A stretch of 22,486 nucleotides of DNA from an uncultured Collinsella sp. (GCA_902494295.1 CABUSL010000019.1:1-22486), one strand, 5' to 3'. Positions 13,833 to 21,424 are shown, counted from the stretch's first letter. Translations and numbers: made by a program. The notes: generated by a model not told the origin, from the letters alone.

Positions 13833-14801
13833 GTGAACGCACACGATCTGGTTCAGGAAATTATCGAGCGCAAGGGCAAGATTGAGAACGTCTTTTGGAT
13901 CGCCTGCGGCGGTTCGATGATCGACCTGATGCCGGCCAACGAGCTGCTCAAGCGCGAGGCCACCACGTTTGCCTCGACGGTCTACACGGCGCGCGAGTTT
14001 TGCCTGATGGCTCCCAAGAGTCTTGGCGAGAAATCACTCGTCATCGCCTGCAGCCACAGCGGCAATACGCAGGAGGTCGTCGACGGTTGCGAGATGGCGC
14101 TGGCAGCCGGCGCCGAGGTCGTGGCCATGACCGACTGCGAGGGCTCCAAGATTGATAACGGCAAGTGGACCACCTGGGTCTATCCGTGGGGCGAAGGCGT
14201 GCCGCAGGCCGAGGTTCCGCAAGGCATCGGCGTCCTGATGGCTGCCGAGCTGCTCGACCAGCAGGAGGGTTACGAGGCACTCGCCGACATGTACGCCGGC
14301 CTTAAGCAGATGGATGCGCTGTTGCCCGCTGCCCGTGAGAAGGTCAACGCCGAGCTGGGCGATCGCTTTGCCGAGCTCTGCCAGCAGCATAAGTTCTTCT
14401 ATATCCTGGGTTCCGGCCCCAACTTTAGCCAGACCTACGCCATGGCCATCTGCTCGCTCATGGAGATGCAGTGGCAGCACTGCTGCTATATCCACTCCGG
14501 CGAGTATTTCCACGGCCCGTTTGAGGCCACCGAGCCCGGCGTGTTCTACTTTGTGCAGCTCGGATCGGGCGAGTGCCGCCCCATGGAGGAGCGCGCGCTC
14601 GCGTTCCTCAACACGCACACCGATACAGTCATGGTGCTCGATGCACTCGAGTACGGCGTAGGCGAGGTGCCCGCCAGCGTGCGTTCGTTCTTGGAGCCGA
14701 TCTTCTTCTACAACATGAGCTGCGAGCTGCGCGCCGCCCGCGGCAAGGTGTTTGACCACAGCCCCGAGGTTCGTCGCTACATGGGCATCGAGCAGTACTA
14801 G
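13833..14801 (+). CDS. SIS-domain protein 3, phosphosugar-amine deglycase
   Basis: A 322-residue double-SIS protein of the FrlB/GfrE/GfrF/FraB type. It carries 'ACGGSMIDLMPANELL' (24-39), a full phosphosugar loop 'CSHSGNTQEV' (73-82) with Ser74, Ser76 and Thr79, and 'SGEYFHGPFE' (222-231) with Glu224 and His227. The C-terminus is 'RRYMGIEQY'. Its loop is closest of the three to the usual SxSGxT. It should act on a 6-phospho-Amadori compound or a similar sugar amine. The start is GTG 13833 after AAGGAGGA (13817-13824). It has its own regulator (GntR 3) and no transporter of its own nearby, so it may depend on the PTS 7 kb upstream. Confidence 0.9.
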   Translation: MNAHDLVQEIIERKGKIENVFWIACGGSMIDLMPANELLKREATTFASTVYTAREFCLMAPKSLGEKSLVIACSHSGNTQEVVDGCEMALAAGAEVVAMTDCEGSKIDNGKWTTWVYPWGEGVPQAEVPQGIGVLMAAELLDQQEGYEALADMYAGLKQMDALLPAAREKVNAELGDRFAELCQQHKFFYILGSGPNFSQTYAMAICSLMEMQWQHCCYIHSGEYFHGPFEATEPGVFYFVQLGSGECRPMEERALAFLNTHTDTVMVLDALEYGVGEVPASVRSFLEPIFFYNMSCELRAARGKVFDHSPEVRRYMGIEQY

Positions 14802-14852
14802 GTAACGGGAAAAGCATTCACCTTCGATTCGCAAGTGAACAGCGTGCGTAAA

Positions 14853-14890
14853 AAGCGGGCCGCGCCGGGGATTTCCGGCGCGGCCCGCTT
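14853..14890. terminator. Bidirectional terminator between SIS 3 and the dehydrogenase gene
   Basis: AAGCGGGCCGCGCCGG pairs perfectly with CCGGCGCGGCCCGCTT over a six-base loop, a 16-bp stem. AAAAA precedes it on the plus strand, which gives a T run for minus-strand transcripts. It lies between convergent genes and can end both. Confidence 0.88.
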
Positions 14891-14932
14891 GGTATTGCGC
14901 TTAGATTCGCGAGGTGTCGCGGCAACCGACGC

Positions 14933-15910
14933 TTACTTGGCGTCGTAGGCCTCGGCATCCCACCAGTCGAGCTGGGCGATGTTGTCGCGAATGTGCTGGC
15001 AGCTCTTGTGGAAGCCCTCGAGCTCGTGCTCGGACAGGTCGAGCGTGTAGACCTCCTCGACGCCCTCGGCGCCGATCACGCACGGCAGGGAGGTAAAGAT
15101 ACCCTCCTCGCCATAATGGCCGGTCATGAGCGTGGATGCCGAAAGCACGGCGTGCTCGTTGTGCAGCACGGCGGCGCAGACGCGCGCGGCGGAGTTGGCG
15201 ACGGCGTACTCGGTGCACTGTTTGCCCTGGTAGGTCACATAGCCGCCCTTGCGTGCAAGCTCCTCGATCTCCATGTGGTCGAAGGCGTACTTGTCGGGGT
15301 TCTCGGCCTGAAGTTCGTTGAGGCTCTTACCGGCGATGGTTGCGGCTTTAAAGGCGGCAAGCTGGCTAAAACCGTGCTCGCCGATCATGTAGGCGTCGAT
15401 GGACTTGGGGCTCACGCCGACCTTCTTGGAGATCTCGGTGCGAAGGCGGGCGGAGTCCAGGCCGCAGCCCGAGCCGATGATCTTCTTGGGATCATAGCCG
15501 GTCAGGTGCCACAGCTCGGTGCACACGACGTCGCAGGGGTTGGAGATGCTCACGAAGATGCCGTCAAAGCCGGCGTCGACGATGCGCTTGGCAAAGGTGC
15601 GGGCGGCGTCGGTGGTAAAGAACAGCTCGCCGTCGCGGTTGCCGGCGGCCAGTGCGACCTTGCCGGCGGCGTTGACGATGACGTCGCAGCAGGCAAGCTC
15701 CTCGTAGTGGTCGTAGCAGTTGACGATCTTGGTGTTGTACGGGACAAACGAAAGGGAGTCGCGCAGGTCCTGGACCTCGGACGTCACCTTGGCCTGGTTG
15801 ATATCGCACAGGTACAGCTCATCGGCAATGCCCTGCATGAGCAGGCTGTTGGCGACATGTGCTCCTACGTGGCCCTGGCCGACCACACCGATCTTACGCG
15901 TCTGGTACAT
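14933..15910 (-). CDS. L-lactate/L-2-hydroxyacid dehydrogenase family protein
   Basis: A 325-residue NAD-dependent dehydrogenase of the lactate/malate family, interconverting a 2-oxo acid and an L-2-hydroxy acid. The Rossmann loop is 'VVGQGHVGAHVA' (9-20), with NAD-selecting Asp36. Other features are 'SISNPCDVV' (121-129), 'LDSARLR' (151-157), and the catalytic His179 in 'GEHGFSQ'. 'EELARKGGYVTYQGKQCTEY' and the overall pattern resemble Lactobacillus L-2-hydroxyisocaproate dehydrogenase more than classic LDH, and the usual Gln of the LDH specificity loop is not seen. The ATG at 15908-15910 follows AAAGGA; a longer frame to 16003 lacks a ribosome site. It is divergent from metA. Family firm, substrate open. 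Confidence 0.9.
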   Translation of the reverse strand: MYQTRKIGVVGQGHVGAHVANSLLMQGIADELYLCDINQAKVTSEVQDLRDSLSFVPYNTKIVNCYDHYEELACCDVIVNAAGKVALAAGNRDGELFFTTDAARTFAKRIVDAGFDGIFVSISNPCDVVCTELWHLTGYDPKKIIGSGCGLDSARLRTEISKKVGVSPKSIDAYMIGEHGFSQLAAFKAATIAGKSLNELQAENPDKYAFDHMEIEELARKGGYVTYQGKQCTEYAVANSAARVCAAVLHNEHAVLSASTLMTGHYGEEGIFTSLPCVIGAEGVEEVYTLDLSEHELEGFHKSCQHIRDNIAQLDWWDAEAYDAK

Positions 15911-15947
15911 ATATGTATCCTTTCGGCCGAGTTTTTCGCGTCGAACC

Positions 15948-15953
15948 ATTGTA
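15948..15953 (-). promoter_or_regulatory. -10 box of the dehydrogenase gene
   Basis: TACAAT on the minus strand, 38 bp before the start codon, in the context ACGTTACAATGG. No clear -35. Confidence 0.35.
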
Positions 15954-15987
15954 ACGTCCTGCTGCCACTTTGCTAGGCTAAAGCGCC

Positions 15988-16018
15988 ATAGATTTTTGGG
16001 CATGCCTTAATCTCTACT
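15988..16018. repeat. TAGATTTTTGGGCATGCC hairpin repeat, family E, copy 1
   Basis: TAGATTTTTGGGCATGCC followed by TAATCTCTACTTTT strongly resembles the minus-strand sequence of the hairpin at 18006-18047. Here the stem is interrupted. It lies in the 210-bp divergent spacer between the dehydrogenase and metA genes. Confidence 0.5.
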
Positions 16019-16120
16019 TTTGGAGTGATTTGGGCCGCTGACGGCATCGCCGGGCGATGTGCTCGCGCGGATGGGGCTGCTCGTTGTACCATAGCTGCAA
16101 CTGACTCGTAAGGAGCATCC

Positions 16121-17047
16121 ATGCCCATTCGCATCCCCGACGCCCTCCCTGCCGCCGCGCAGCTCGAGAGCGAGAACATCTTTGTCATGACCGAGTACCG
16201 CGCGCTGCACCAAGACATCCGTCCGCTGCGCGTGCTCATCCTCAACCTCATGCCCACCAAGATCGCCACCGAGACGCAGATCATGCGCAAGCTCTCCAAC
16301 ACGCCGCTGCAGGTGGAGGTGGACCTGCTGCGCACGAAAACGCACGAGGCCACGCACGTGAGCGCCGGCCACCTGGAGACGTTCTATCGCACGTTCGACG
16401 ACATCCGCGACATCCACTACGACGGCCTGATCATCACGGGCGCGCCGGTGGAGCAGATGCCGTTCGAGGAGGTCGACTACTGGCCCGAGCTCTGCCAGAT
16501 CATGGATTGGTCCACCACGCACGTGCACTCCACGCTGCACATTTGTTGGGGCGCGCAGGCCGGTCTGTACCATCATTACGGTATCCAGAAGTATGACCTG
16601 CCGGCAAAGGCAAGCGGCGTGTTCGAGCATTATCTGGTGAAGCCGCAAAGCCCGCTGGTCCGCGGCTTTGACGACCGCTTCTATGCCGTACATTCGCGCA
16701 ACACCGATGTGCGTCGCGAGGACGTGGAGGCCGAGCCGCAGCTTGAGGTCGTGGCCGTGTCCGACGAGGTGGGCCTGTACATCGTCAAGTCGACCGACAG
16801 CCATCGCTTCTTTGTCTTTGGCCATCCCGAGTACGATACCGACACGTTGCGCCTGGAGTACGAGCGCGACGTGAAGCGCGGCCTCAACCCTCAGGTGCCG
16901 GCGCACTACTTTCCGGGTGACGACCCCACCGCCGAGCCGCGCAACGTCTGGCGCAGCCAGGCTCAGCTGTTCTACACCAACTGGCTCAACTACTACGTCT
17001 ACCAGACCACGCCCTACGACCTGGCCCGCGCCGGCGAGGAGCACTAG
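16121..17047 (+). CDS. metA: Homoserine O-acyltransferase MetA, probably acetyl-CoA-specific
   Basis: A 308-residue cytoplasmic enzyme that acylates homoserine, the first committed step of methionine synthesis. It aligns with the MetA/HTS family from the first residue ('MPIRIPDALPAAAQLESENI'). The catalytic Cys142 sits in 'ICWGAQAGLYHHYG', and His235 and Glu237 in 'FGHPEYDTD', all at the numbers used for E. coli MetA. The residue that selects the acyl donor, position 111, is Glu in 'TGAPVEQMPFEEVDYW'. This is as in Bacillus acetyl-type enzymes, not Gly as in E. coli, so acetyl-CoA is the likely donor. TAAGGAG (16109-16115) precedes the ATG. It appears monocistronic; no riboswitch was recognised upstream. 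Confidence 0.97.
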   Translation: MPIRIPDALPAAAQLESENIFVMTEYRALHQDIRPLRVLILNLMPTKIATETQIMRKLSNTPLQVEVDLLRTKTHEATHVSAGHLETFYRTFDDIRDIHYDGLIITGAPVEQMPFEEVDYWPELCQIMDWSTTHVHSTLHICWGAQAGLYHHYGIQKYDLPAKASGVFEHYLVKPQSPLVRGFDDRFYAVHSRNTDVRREDVEAEPQLEVVAVSDEVGLYIVKSTDSHRFFVFGHPEYDTDTLRLEYERDVKRGLNPQVPAHYFPGDDPTAEPRNVWRSQAQLFYTNWLNYYVYQTTPYDLARAGEEH

Positions 17048-17089
17048 GCTGCGATGGTACTGCTGTAGCCGTGGCTGATGTGGCGGCGA

Positions 17090-17686
17090 TTAGGCGCTGA
17101 TGATGTGGGGTAGCGGCAGGTCGTGAGCGTCGGTGGGAACGCGGTCGACACGCTGCTCGTCAAAGGCGATGCCGATGATTTGGCATGCGGGCGAGAGCAT
17201 GGGCAGATAGCGGTCATAGCAACCGCCGCCGTAGCCCAGGCGCGCGCCGGTTTGGTCGAAGGCCACGAGCGGCACGACGATCATGTCGAGAGCTTCGGCA
17301 GGCACGATAGGGAAGTGGTTGCTGTCGATGTCCGTGGCCGCGAAGGCCCGCGTGGGGTGGGCGATAAACGGAGCCGCGGACGCATCGTCGGCGGCAACTG
17401 CCCGCATACACATGCGCTGGCCACAAGCCACGGCGTCTGTTGCCGAGAGCATGCACGGATAGGCCACGCGCCAGCCGCGCGCGGCGGCCGCAGCGGCAAA
17501 CGCGGCAGGGTCTGCCTCGGAACCCATCGCGGCATAGACGGCAACGATGCGCGGCGCCGCGGCATCCAAGCGGCCCAGCAGCTCAACCAGCCGCGCACAG
17601 ATATCAGCAGACTTCGCCGCCCGCACATCCAAATCAATCGCATCGCGCCGGGCAATCACCGCTCGCCGCAATTTAGCCTTGTCCAT
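17090..17686 (-). CDS. 5-formyltetrahydrofolate cyclo-ligase
   Basis: A 198-residue enzyme that uses ATP to turn 5-formyl-THF into 5,10-methenyl-THF, returning a stored folate to the one-carbon pool. The N-terminus 'MDKAKLRRAVIARRDAI' is the basic family start. 'AVYAAMGSEADP' leads the nucleotide fold, and 'ARLGYGGGCYDRYLP' (148-162) is the family signature. ATG 17684-17686 follows a strong GAGGAGG at 6-bp spacing, so I prefer it to the in-frame ATG 27 bp upstream. It is convergent with metA, 42 bp from its stop. A family A repeat lies just upstream, where its promoter would be. Confidence 0.93.
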   Translation of the reverse strand: MDKAKLRRAVIARRDAIDLDVRAAKSADICARLVELLGRLDAAAPRIVAVYAAMGSEADPAAFAAAAAARGWRVAYPCMLSATDAVACGQRMCMRAVAADDASAAPFIAHPTRAFAATDIDSNHFPIVPAEALDMIVVPLVAFDQTGARLGYGGGCYDRYLPMLSPACQIIGIAFDEQRVDRVPTDAHDLPLPHIISA

Positions 17687-17700
17687 CCCAACCTCCTCTA

Positions 17701-17753
17701 GCAAACCTGCCAAAAAGGGACAGGTTTATTTTGGCGGGTTTTATCTGGGTAAA
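17701..17753. repeat. Dispersed REP-like repeat, family A, copy 3
   Basis: The most complete palindrome of the family: AACCTGCCAAAA (17704-17715) pairs with TTTTGGCGGGTT (17729-17740), one G-T pair, around AGGGACAGGTTTA. It then continues with TTATCTGGGTAAAC as in copy 2. It lies directly before the cyclo-ligase gene (minus strand), so it sits in that gene's leader or promoter. Confidence 0.75.
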
Positions 17754-17765
17754 CAGCAAAAACAA

Positions 17766-17794
17766 CCACGAAGGGGACACATGCACCTTCGTGG
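17766..17794 (-). terminator. Possible terminator reading leftward
   Basis: CCACGAAGG (17766-17774) pairs with CCTTCGTGG (17786-17794). Read on the minus strand it is followed by TTGTTTTTGCTG, a T-rich tail. It could end readthrough from the protease gene before the cyclo-ligase gene. Confidence 0.5.
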
Positions 17795-17818
17795 CGGTCT
17801 GTGCCGTGATGGGCGTCT

Positions 17819-17975
17819 GCGGCGGTTTGTCTCGATCTGTAACAGTAACTCGGCAAAATTGGACTTAGATGTTACAGATTGAGACAAAGAGCTAGTGCCG
17901 TTCGGGAACGTCTTGATCTGTAACATCTGGAGCCGATATTGCCGTCTAGATGTACAGATCGAGACAAACCGCCGC
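17819..17975. repeat. 157-bp element with inverted ends and two nested hairpins
   Basis: The outer 23 bases, beginning GCGGCGGTTTGTCTCGATCT, recur exactly inverted at 17953-17975. Inside, TTTGTCTCGATCTGTAACA (17826-17844) pairs with TGTTACAGATTGAGACAAA (17870-17888). TCTTGATCTGTAACATCT (17911-17928) pairs with AGATGTACAGATCGAGA (17948-17964) with one indel. So four units of one 18-19-bp word alternate in direction. No open reading frame and no clear target duplication is seen. It resembles a MITE or a composite REP element. Confidence 0.7.
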
Positions 17976-18005
17976 GGTGGGCTGCGCCGCCTCGCCCAAG
18001 CCGCA

Positions 18006-18047
18006 GAAAAAGGTAGATTTCCGGGCATGTCCCAAAAATCTACCTTT
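18006..18047 (-). terminator. Terminator of the M16C protease gene (family E repeat, copy 2)
   Basis: AAAGGTAGATTT (18009-18020) pairs with AAATCTACCTTT (18036-18047). On the minus strand a T run and TCTGC follow the stem. It begins 8 bp after the protease stop. The loop and stem sequence is shared with 15988-16018. Confidence 0.78.
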
Positions 18048-18054
18048 GTTGTGG

Positions 18055-21000
18055 TTAGCCCAGCAGGTCGATGACGTTGAAGCCGGCGTTGCTCTTGGCG
18101 ATGACGTCTCGGCCGCCAAAGACGCAGGTGGGCGAGGTGGCCGCGATGCGCGTGACGTCGGCGCCGAGCGAGCGCAGCTCACCGGGCGTGGCGGCGAGCA
18201 TCTGGGCGCGGCGCTCCTCGCGTGCATGCGGATCGAGTCCGGCCAGGTAGGTCGTGTTGCGGCGCTTGGTGAGCGCGTACGGCTTCACCGGCGCGTCCAT
18301 GCCGCTCACGCAGCTCACGATAAAGCCCTCAAAGGCGGCCTCGTCGGGCTCAAAGCTGCCGAGCCATTCGCCTGCGCGCGCCACGCGCTCAATCGAGGGG
18401 TCGATTGCCGGGTCGCGGTAGGTGTAGAACGCCGCCTGACGCTCGCCGGCCGCGCGGAATCCGCAGCCGTACGCACCACCCTTCACGCGGATCTCGTTCC
18501 ACAGGTAGTCGTAGGAGAGCGCGTTGGCGGCAACCGCCCAGGCGCCCGTCACGTCAATGCCCAGGCGACGCGGATCGCACGCACGCGCGGCAAAACAGAT
18601 GTCGCTGGGGATGACAAAAGCCTCGTGGCGGTCGCACGGCGCCGGCACCACGAGCGCGTCGCGGCCGGCATCGGCGCCGTCGCCAGCGTCCAGCCCCAGG
18701 TCGCCCGCGGCATCCCAGTACGCGTCAAAGTCCTCGTCGCTGCCGGTAAAGCTCGCCATGCAGCCGTCGGCCACAAAGATGCGGCCCGCCAGCTCGGTAA
18801 GCTTGGCGCGCAGGCCGTCCAGGCGCTCGTCAAAGTGGTCGAGCAGATCGCGCAGGAACAGATAGAAATCAACGCCCGAAAGCTGCTCGCGCACCACGGC
18901 CGAAGACGAGCTGTAGCTCATCGCGCGACCGAGCGCCGCCGAGTGGCCGTTGTTGATAAAGCCCTGCTCAAGCCCAATGCGAATCTGCGTGAGCACGTCG
19001 CGCATGCGGTCGGCGTCGGCGTCTGCCAAAAGCGTGCTCGACCATACCTCGCGCGGCAGACTCGCCAGTGCATCGATCTTCTCGGACAGGGCGCCGGCGC
19101 TCACCAGCAGGTAGGGGCGCACGCCGTCTACTTCGGGCTGCGTCATGACTTCGGTCGTAAAGCTCAAAAAGCCCAGCTTGCCGGCGAGCAAGTTGTCGAG
19201 TTCCTCGGCCGAGTGCTCGCTCGTGGGCAGCTGTTTGAGCAGGCGGCAGAGCAGCGTCACATAGGGCAGGTCCTCAAACGCGACGCAGCTCAGGTCGAAA
19301 TACTGCATGGCGTAGGCCAGACGGTTGGTGGGGATGCCGTGGCGCAGGCAGGGGATGGGCGCGGTCGTGTCCACGACCAGTGGCGGCTCGGGGCGCGCCT
19401 CGCCAATGTCGGACACGCGCAGGCGCGGCAGCGTGGCCTTGGCCTCGGGCGTGTCTTCTGCCTCCTGCGCGGCACGCAGTGCGGCCGCGCGCTCGACCAC
19501 GTCGGCCAGCTCGGCATCGGTCATGGCATCGCGCTTGGCTGCCAGCTCGGCGGCCTCGGCACCCTCCGAACCCTCGGCGGCGTCCACCGGCACCAGCTCG
19601 ACCAGTGCCATGTGATCGTTCTGCAGCACCAGTTCGCGCAGCAGGTCCTCAAAATAGCTGCCGTCCAGGTCGCCGCGCAGCTCCTCGTACACCGGGCCGT
19701 ACTTGAGCGCCAGCGTCGCGGCGTCGTCATCGTAGAGCCACGTGCTCAGCGCGTCGCACGCAATGGCCACGCCGTCGGCGATACCGTAGTCGCGCTGGCG
19801 CAGGTCGTATTCGTTGCTGCTGATGATGGCTTCCAGGCGCTCGTGCGGAACGCCATGCTCGCATAGGTCGCGGCAGGCGTCCTGGAACATGCGGCGCAGC
19901 TCGCGCGCCACGCCGGGCTGCGCGTTTTGCAGCATGATGAGCTCGTAGGGCTGCAGGCTCTCGGCCGCGGTGTAGCTCACCACGTTGCCGCCCAGGCCGG
20001 CGGCCAGAATGGCCTTCTTAACCGGTGCTTCGTTGGAGCCCAGCAGTGCCTCGAACAGGATATCCGCCGCGATCGTGCGTTTGCGGTCGAGCGCGCTGCC
20101 CAGCACCAGGCCCAGGCCCACCAGGGCGTTCTCGGGTGTAGTGGCCATCTCGACGCGCTTGTACTCGCAGGTCACGGGTGCCTGCACGCCCAGCGGATTG
20201 GGCGCCAGCGTGGACGGGTCCTCGCCGGCGGCGACGGCAGCGTCCATGCGGCAGCTCGCGGCACTCGGCTGCGACAGATAACGCTCGTCCAAAAACGCCA
20301 GCGCGCGGTCCACATCTAGGTCGCCGTAGAGCGTTATATAAGAGTTGGAAGGATTGTAGTGGCGCGCGTGCGTGTCCAGGAACTGCTCGTAGGTGAGCGC
20401 GGGAATCGCGCGCGGGTCGCCGCCGCTCTCGTGCGCATAGGCGGTGTCGGGATAGAGCGCGGCGTTGATGGCGTCGTCCAGCACGCTCATGGGGTCGGAC
20501 AGCGCGCCCTTCATCTCGTTAAACACCACGCCGTTATAGCGCAGCGTGCCCTCGCGCAGGCTGGCGGGGCTGCCGTCGCCCTCGCCCTCGGCGCTCTCTG
20601 GCAGATCCAGCTCGTAGTGCCAGCCCTCCTGCTCAAAAATGGTGGGCTTGGTATAGATGGCCGGGTTGAACACCGCGTCCAGGTACACGTCCATCAGGTT
20701 ATACAGATCCTGCTCGTTGGTGGTGGCAACGGGGTAGATGGTCTTGTCGGGGTAGGTCATGGCGTTGAGGAACGTCTGCATGGAGCTCTTGATCAGGTCG
20801 ACAAACGGCTCCTTGACGGGAAACTTGGCCGATCCGCACAGCACCGAGTGCTCAAGAATATGGAACACGCCGGTGGAATCGGCCGGCGGCGTCTTAAAGC
20901 CAATGGCAAAGGCCTTGTTTTCGTCGTCGCACGCCAGGTACAGCAGACGAGCGCCCGAGGCAGTGTGGCGCAGCACGTAAGCGTCCGAGTCGAGCTCGGG

Positions 21001-21099
21001 CACGGTCTCGCGGCGCTCGACGGCAAAGCCGTGGCAGGTAGTGCCGGGCACCAGCAGTGCAGCGGCTGCGGCGCGCGGGTCGGTTGAGGTGGTGGGCAT
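18055..21099 (-). CDS. M16C-family zinc metallopeptidase (PreP/insulinase-like)
   Basis: A 1014-residue peptidase of the presequence-protease type, about the family's usual length. The first M16 domain has the inverted zinc motif H80-x-x-E83-H84 in 'FHILEHSVLCGSAKFPVKEP'. It continues with 'SSMQTFLNAMTYPDKTIYPV' and 'FEQEGWHYEL', which lies near the expected third zinc ligand. The M16C-associated linker occupies the middle (about 450-700), and a degenerate second half ends 'EIRVKGGAYGCGF', the usual substrate-binding segment. Such enzymes form a closed chamber that degrades short unfolded peptides. No signal peptide is seen, so it is probably cytoplasmic. ATG 21097-21099 follows AAAGGAGA; upstream codons lie in repeat DNA and are excluded. 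Confidence 0.95.
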   Translation of the reverse strand: MPTTSTDPRAAAAALLVPGTTCHGFAVERRETVPELDSDAYVLRHTASGARLLYLACDDENKAFAIGFKTPPADSTGVFHILEHSVLCGSAKFPVKEPFVDLIKSSMQTFLNAMTYPDKTIYPVATTNEQDLYNLMDVYLDAVFNPAIYTKPTIFEQEGWHYELDLPESAEGEGDGSPASLREGTLRYNGVVFNEMKGALSDPMSVLDDAINAALYPDTAYAHESGGDPRAIPALTYEQFLDTHARHYNPSNSYITLYGDLDVDRALAFLDERYLSQPSAASCRMDAAVAAGEDPSTLAPNPLGVQAPVTCEYKRVEMATTPENALVGLGLVLGSALDRKRTIAADILFEALLGSNEAPVKKAILAAGLGGNVVSYTAAESLQPYELIMLQNAQPGVARELRRMFQDACRDLCEHGVPHERLEAIISSNEYDLRQRDYGIADGVAIACDALSTWLYDDDAATLALKYGPVYEELRGDLDGSYFEDLLRELVLQNDHMALVELVPVDAAEGSEGAEAAELAAKRDAMTDAELADVVERAAALRAAQEAEDTPEAKATLPRLRVSDIGEARPEPPLVVDTTAPIPCLRHGIPTNRLAYAMQYFDLSCVAFEDLPYVTLLCRLLKQLPTSEHSAEELDNLLAGKLGFLSFTTEVMTQPEVDGVRPYLLVSAGALSEKIDALASLPREVWSSTLLADADADRMRDVLTQIRIGLEQGFINNGHSAALGRAMSYSSSSAVVREQLSGVDFYLFLRDLLDHFDERLDGLRAKLTELAGRIFVADGCMASFTGSDEDFDAYWDAAGDLGLDAGDGADAGRDALVVPAPCDRHEAFVIPSDICFAARACDPRRLGIDVTGAWAVAANALSYDYLWNEIRVKGGAYGCGFRAAGERQAAFYTYRDPAIDPSIERVARAGEWLGSFEPDEAAFEGFIVSCVSGMDAPVKPYALTKRRNTTYLAGLDPHAREERRAQMLAATPGELRSLGADVTRIAATSPTCVFGGRDVIAKSNAGFNVIDLLG

Positions 21100-21151
21100 A
21101 TGCAGTCTCCTTTGACGCCCCAGCGGGGGCGAATCGAGTCGAATCCTCGAG

Positions 21152-21157
21152 AGTATA
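21152..21157 (-). promoter_or_regulatory. -10 box of the M16C protease gene
   Basis: TATACT on the minus strand, 53 bp before the start codon. A small CCCATATGGG palindrome lies just upstream of it and could be a regulator site; no -35 match. Confidence 0.4.
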
Positions 21158-21236
21158 CCCATATGGGGCCGCGACCCTGCGGCGAACTGGAGACGATGCC
21201 AGCGGATTGGGCGAAGGGCTCGCGTGCCCGCCGCAC

Positions 21237-21413
21237 GAGCGTGGAAAATTGGACACTCGCCAAACGAGAGTGGATATTCGGACGGACGAGCGAGGATTTC
21301 CGGATACCTATCGAACGAGAGTGGATATTTGGACGGAATTTGCCGCAAAAGCCCCAAAAACCGTCCAAATATCCACTCTCGATATCCGACCGTCCGAAAA
21401 TCCTCGCTCGTCC
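21237..21413. repeat. Three 49-bp REP-like modules (family D), two direct and one inverted
   Basis: Each 49-bp module holds a GAGCG-type unit and, 29 bp later, a GAGAGTGGATATTYGGACGG unit. Copies are 21237-21285 and 21288-21336 on plus and 21361-21409 on minus. The last two form a large inverted repeat (21284-21336 against 21361-21413). In it 21316-21336 and 21361-21381 are perfectly complementary over 21 bp around a 24-base loop. A fourth module is at 10803-10851. There is no coding potential. Confidence 0.85.
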
Positions 21414-21424
21414 ATCACTCGCGT

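Noticed and set aside
15911..16003. N-terminal extension of the dehydrogenase to 16003
   Set aside because: The 31 added residues precede the conserved Rossmann start and lack a ribosome site; the AAAGGA lies before 15910.
16021..16120. Methionine-related riboswitch before metA
   Set aside because: I looked for S-box-like or other conserved leader structure in the short leader and could not identify one; there is little room beyond the promoter.
17950..19866. Long plus-strand open frame (638 codons) opposite the M16C protease gene
   Set aside because: It is a mirror of the GC-rich codon bias of the real minus-strand gene, has no family resemblance and an Arg/Ala/Val-heavy composition, and has no ribosome site.
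21100..21357. N-terminal extension of the M16C protease to 21357
   Set aside because: The extra 86 codons run through the family D repeat DNA; the ATG at 21097-21099 has a good AAAGGAGA site.
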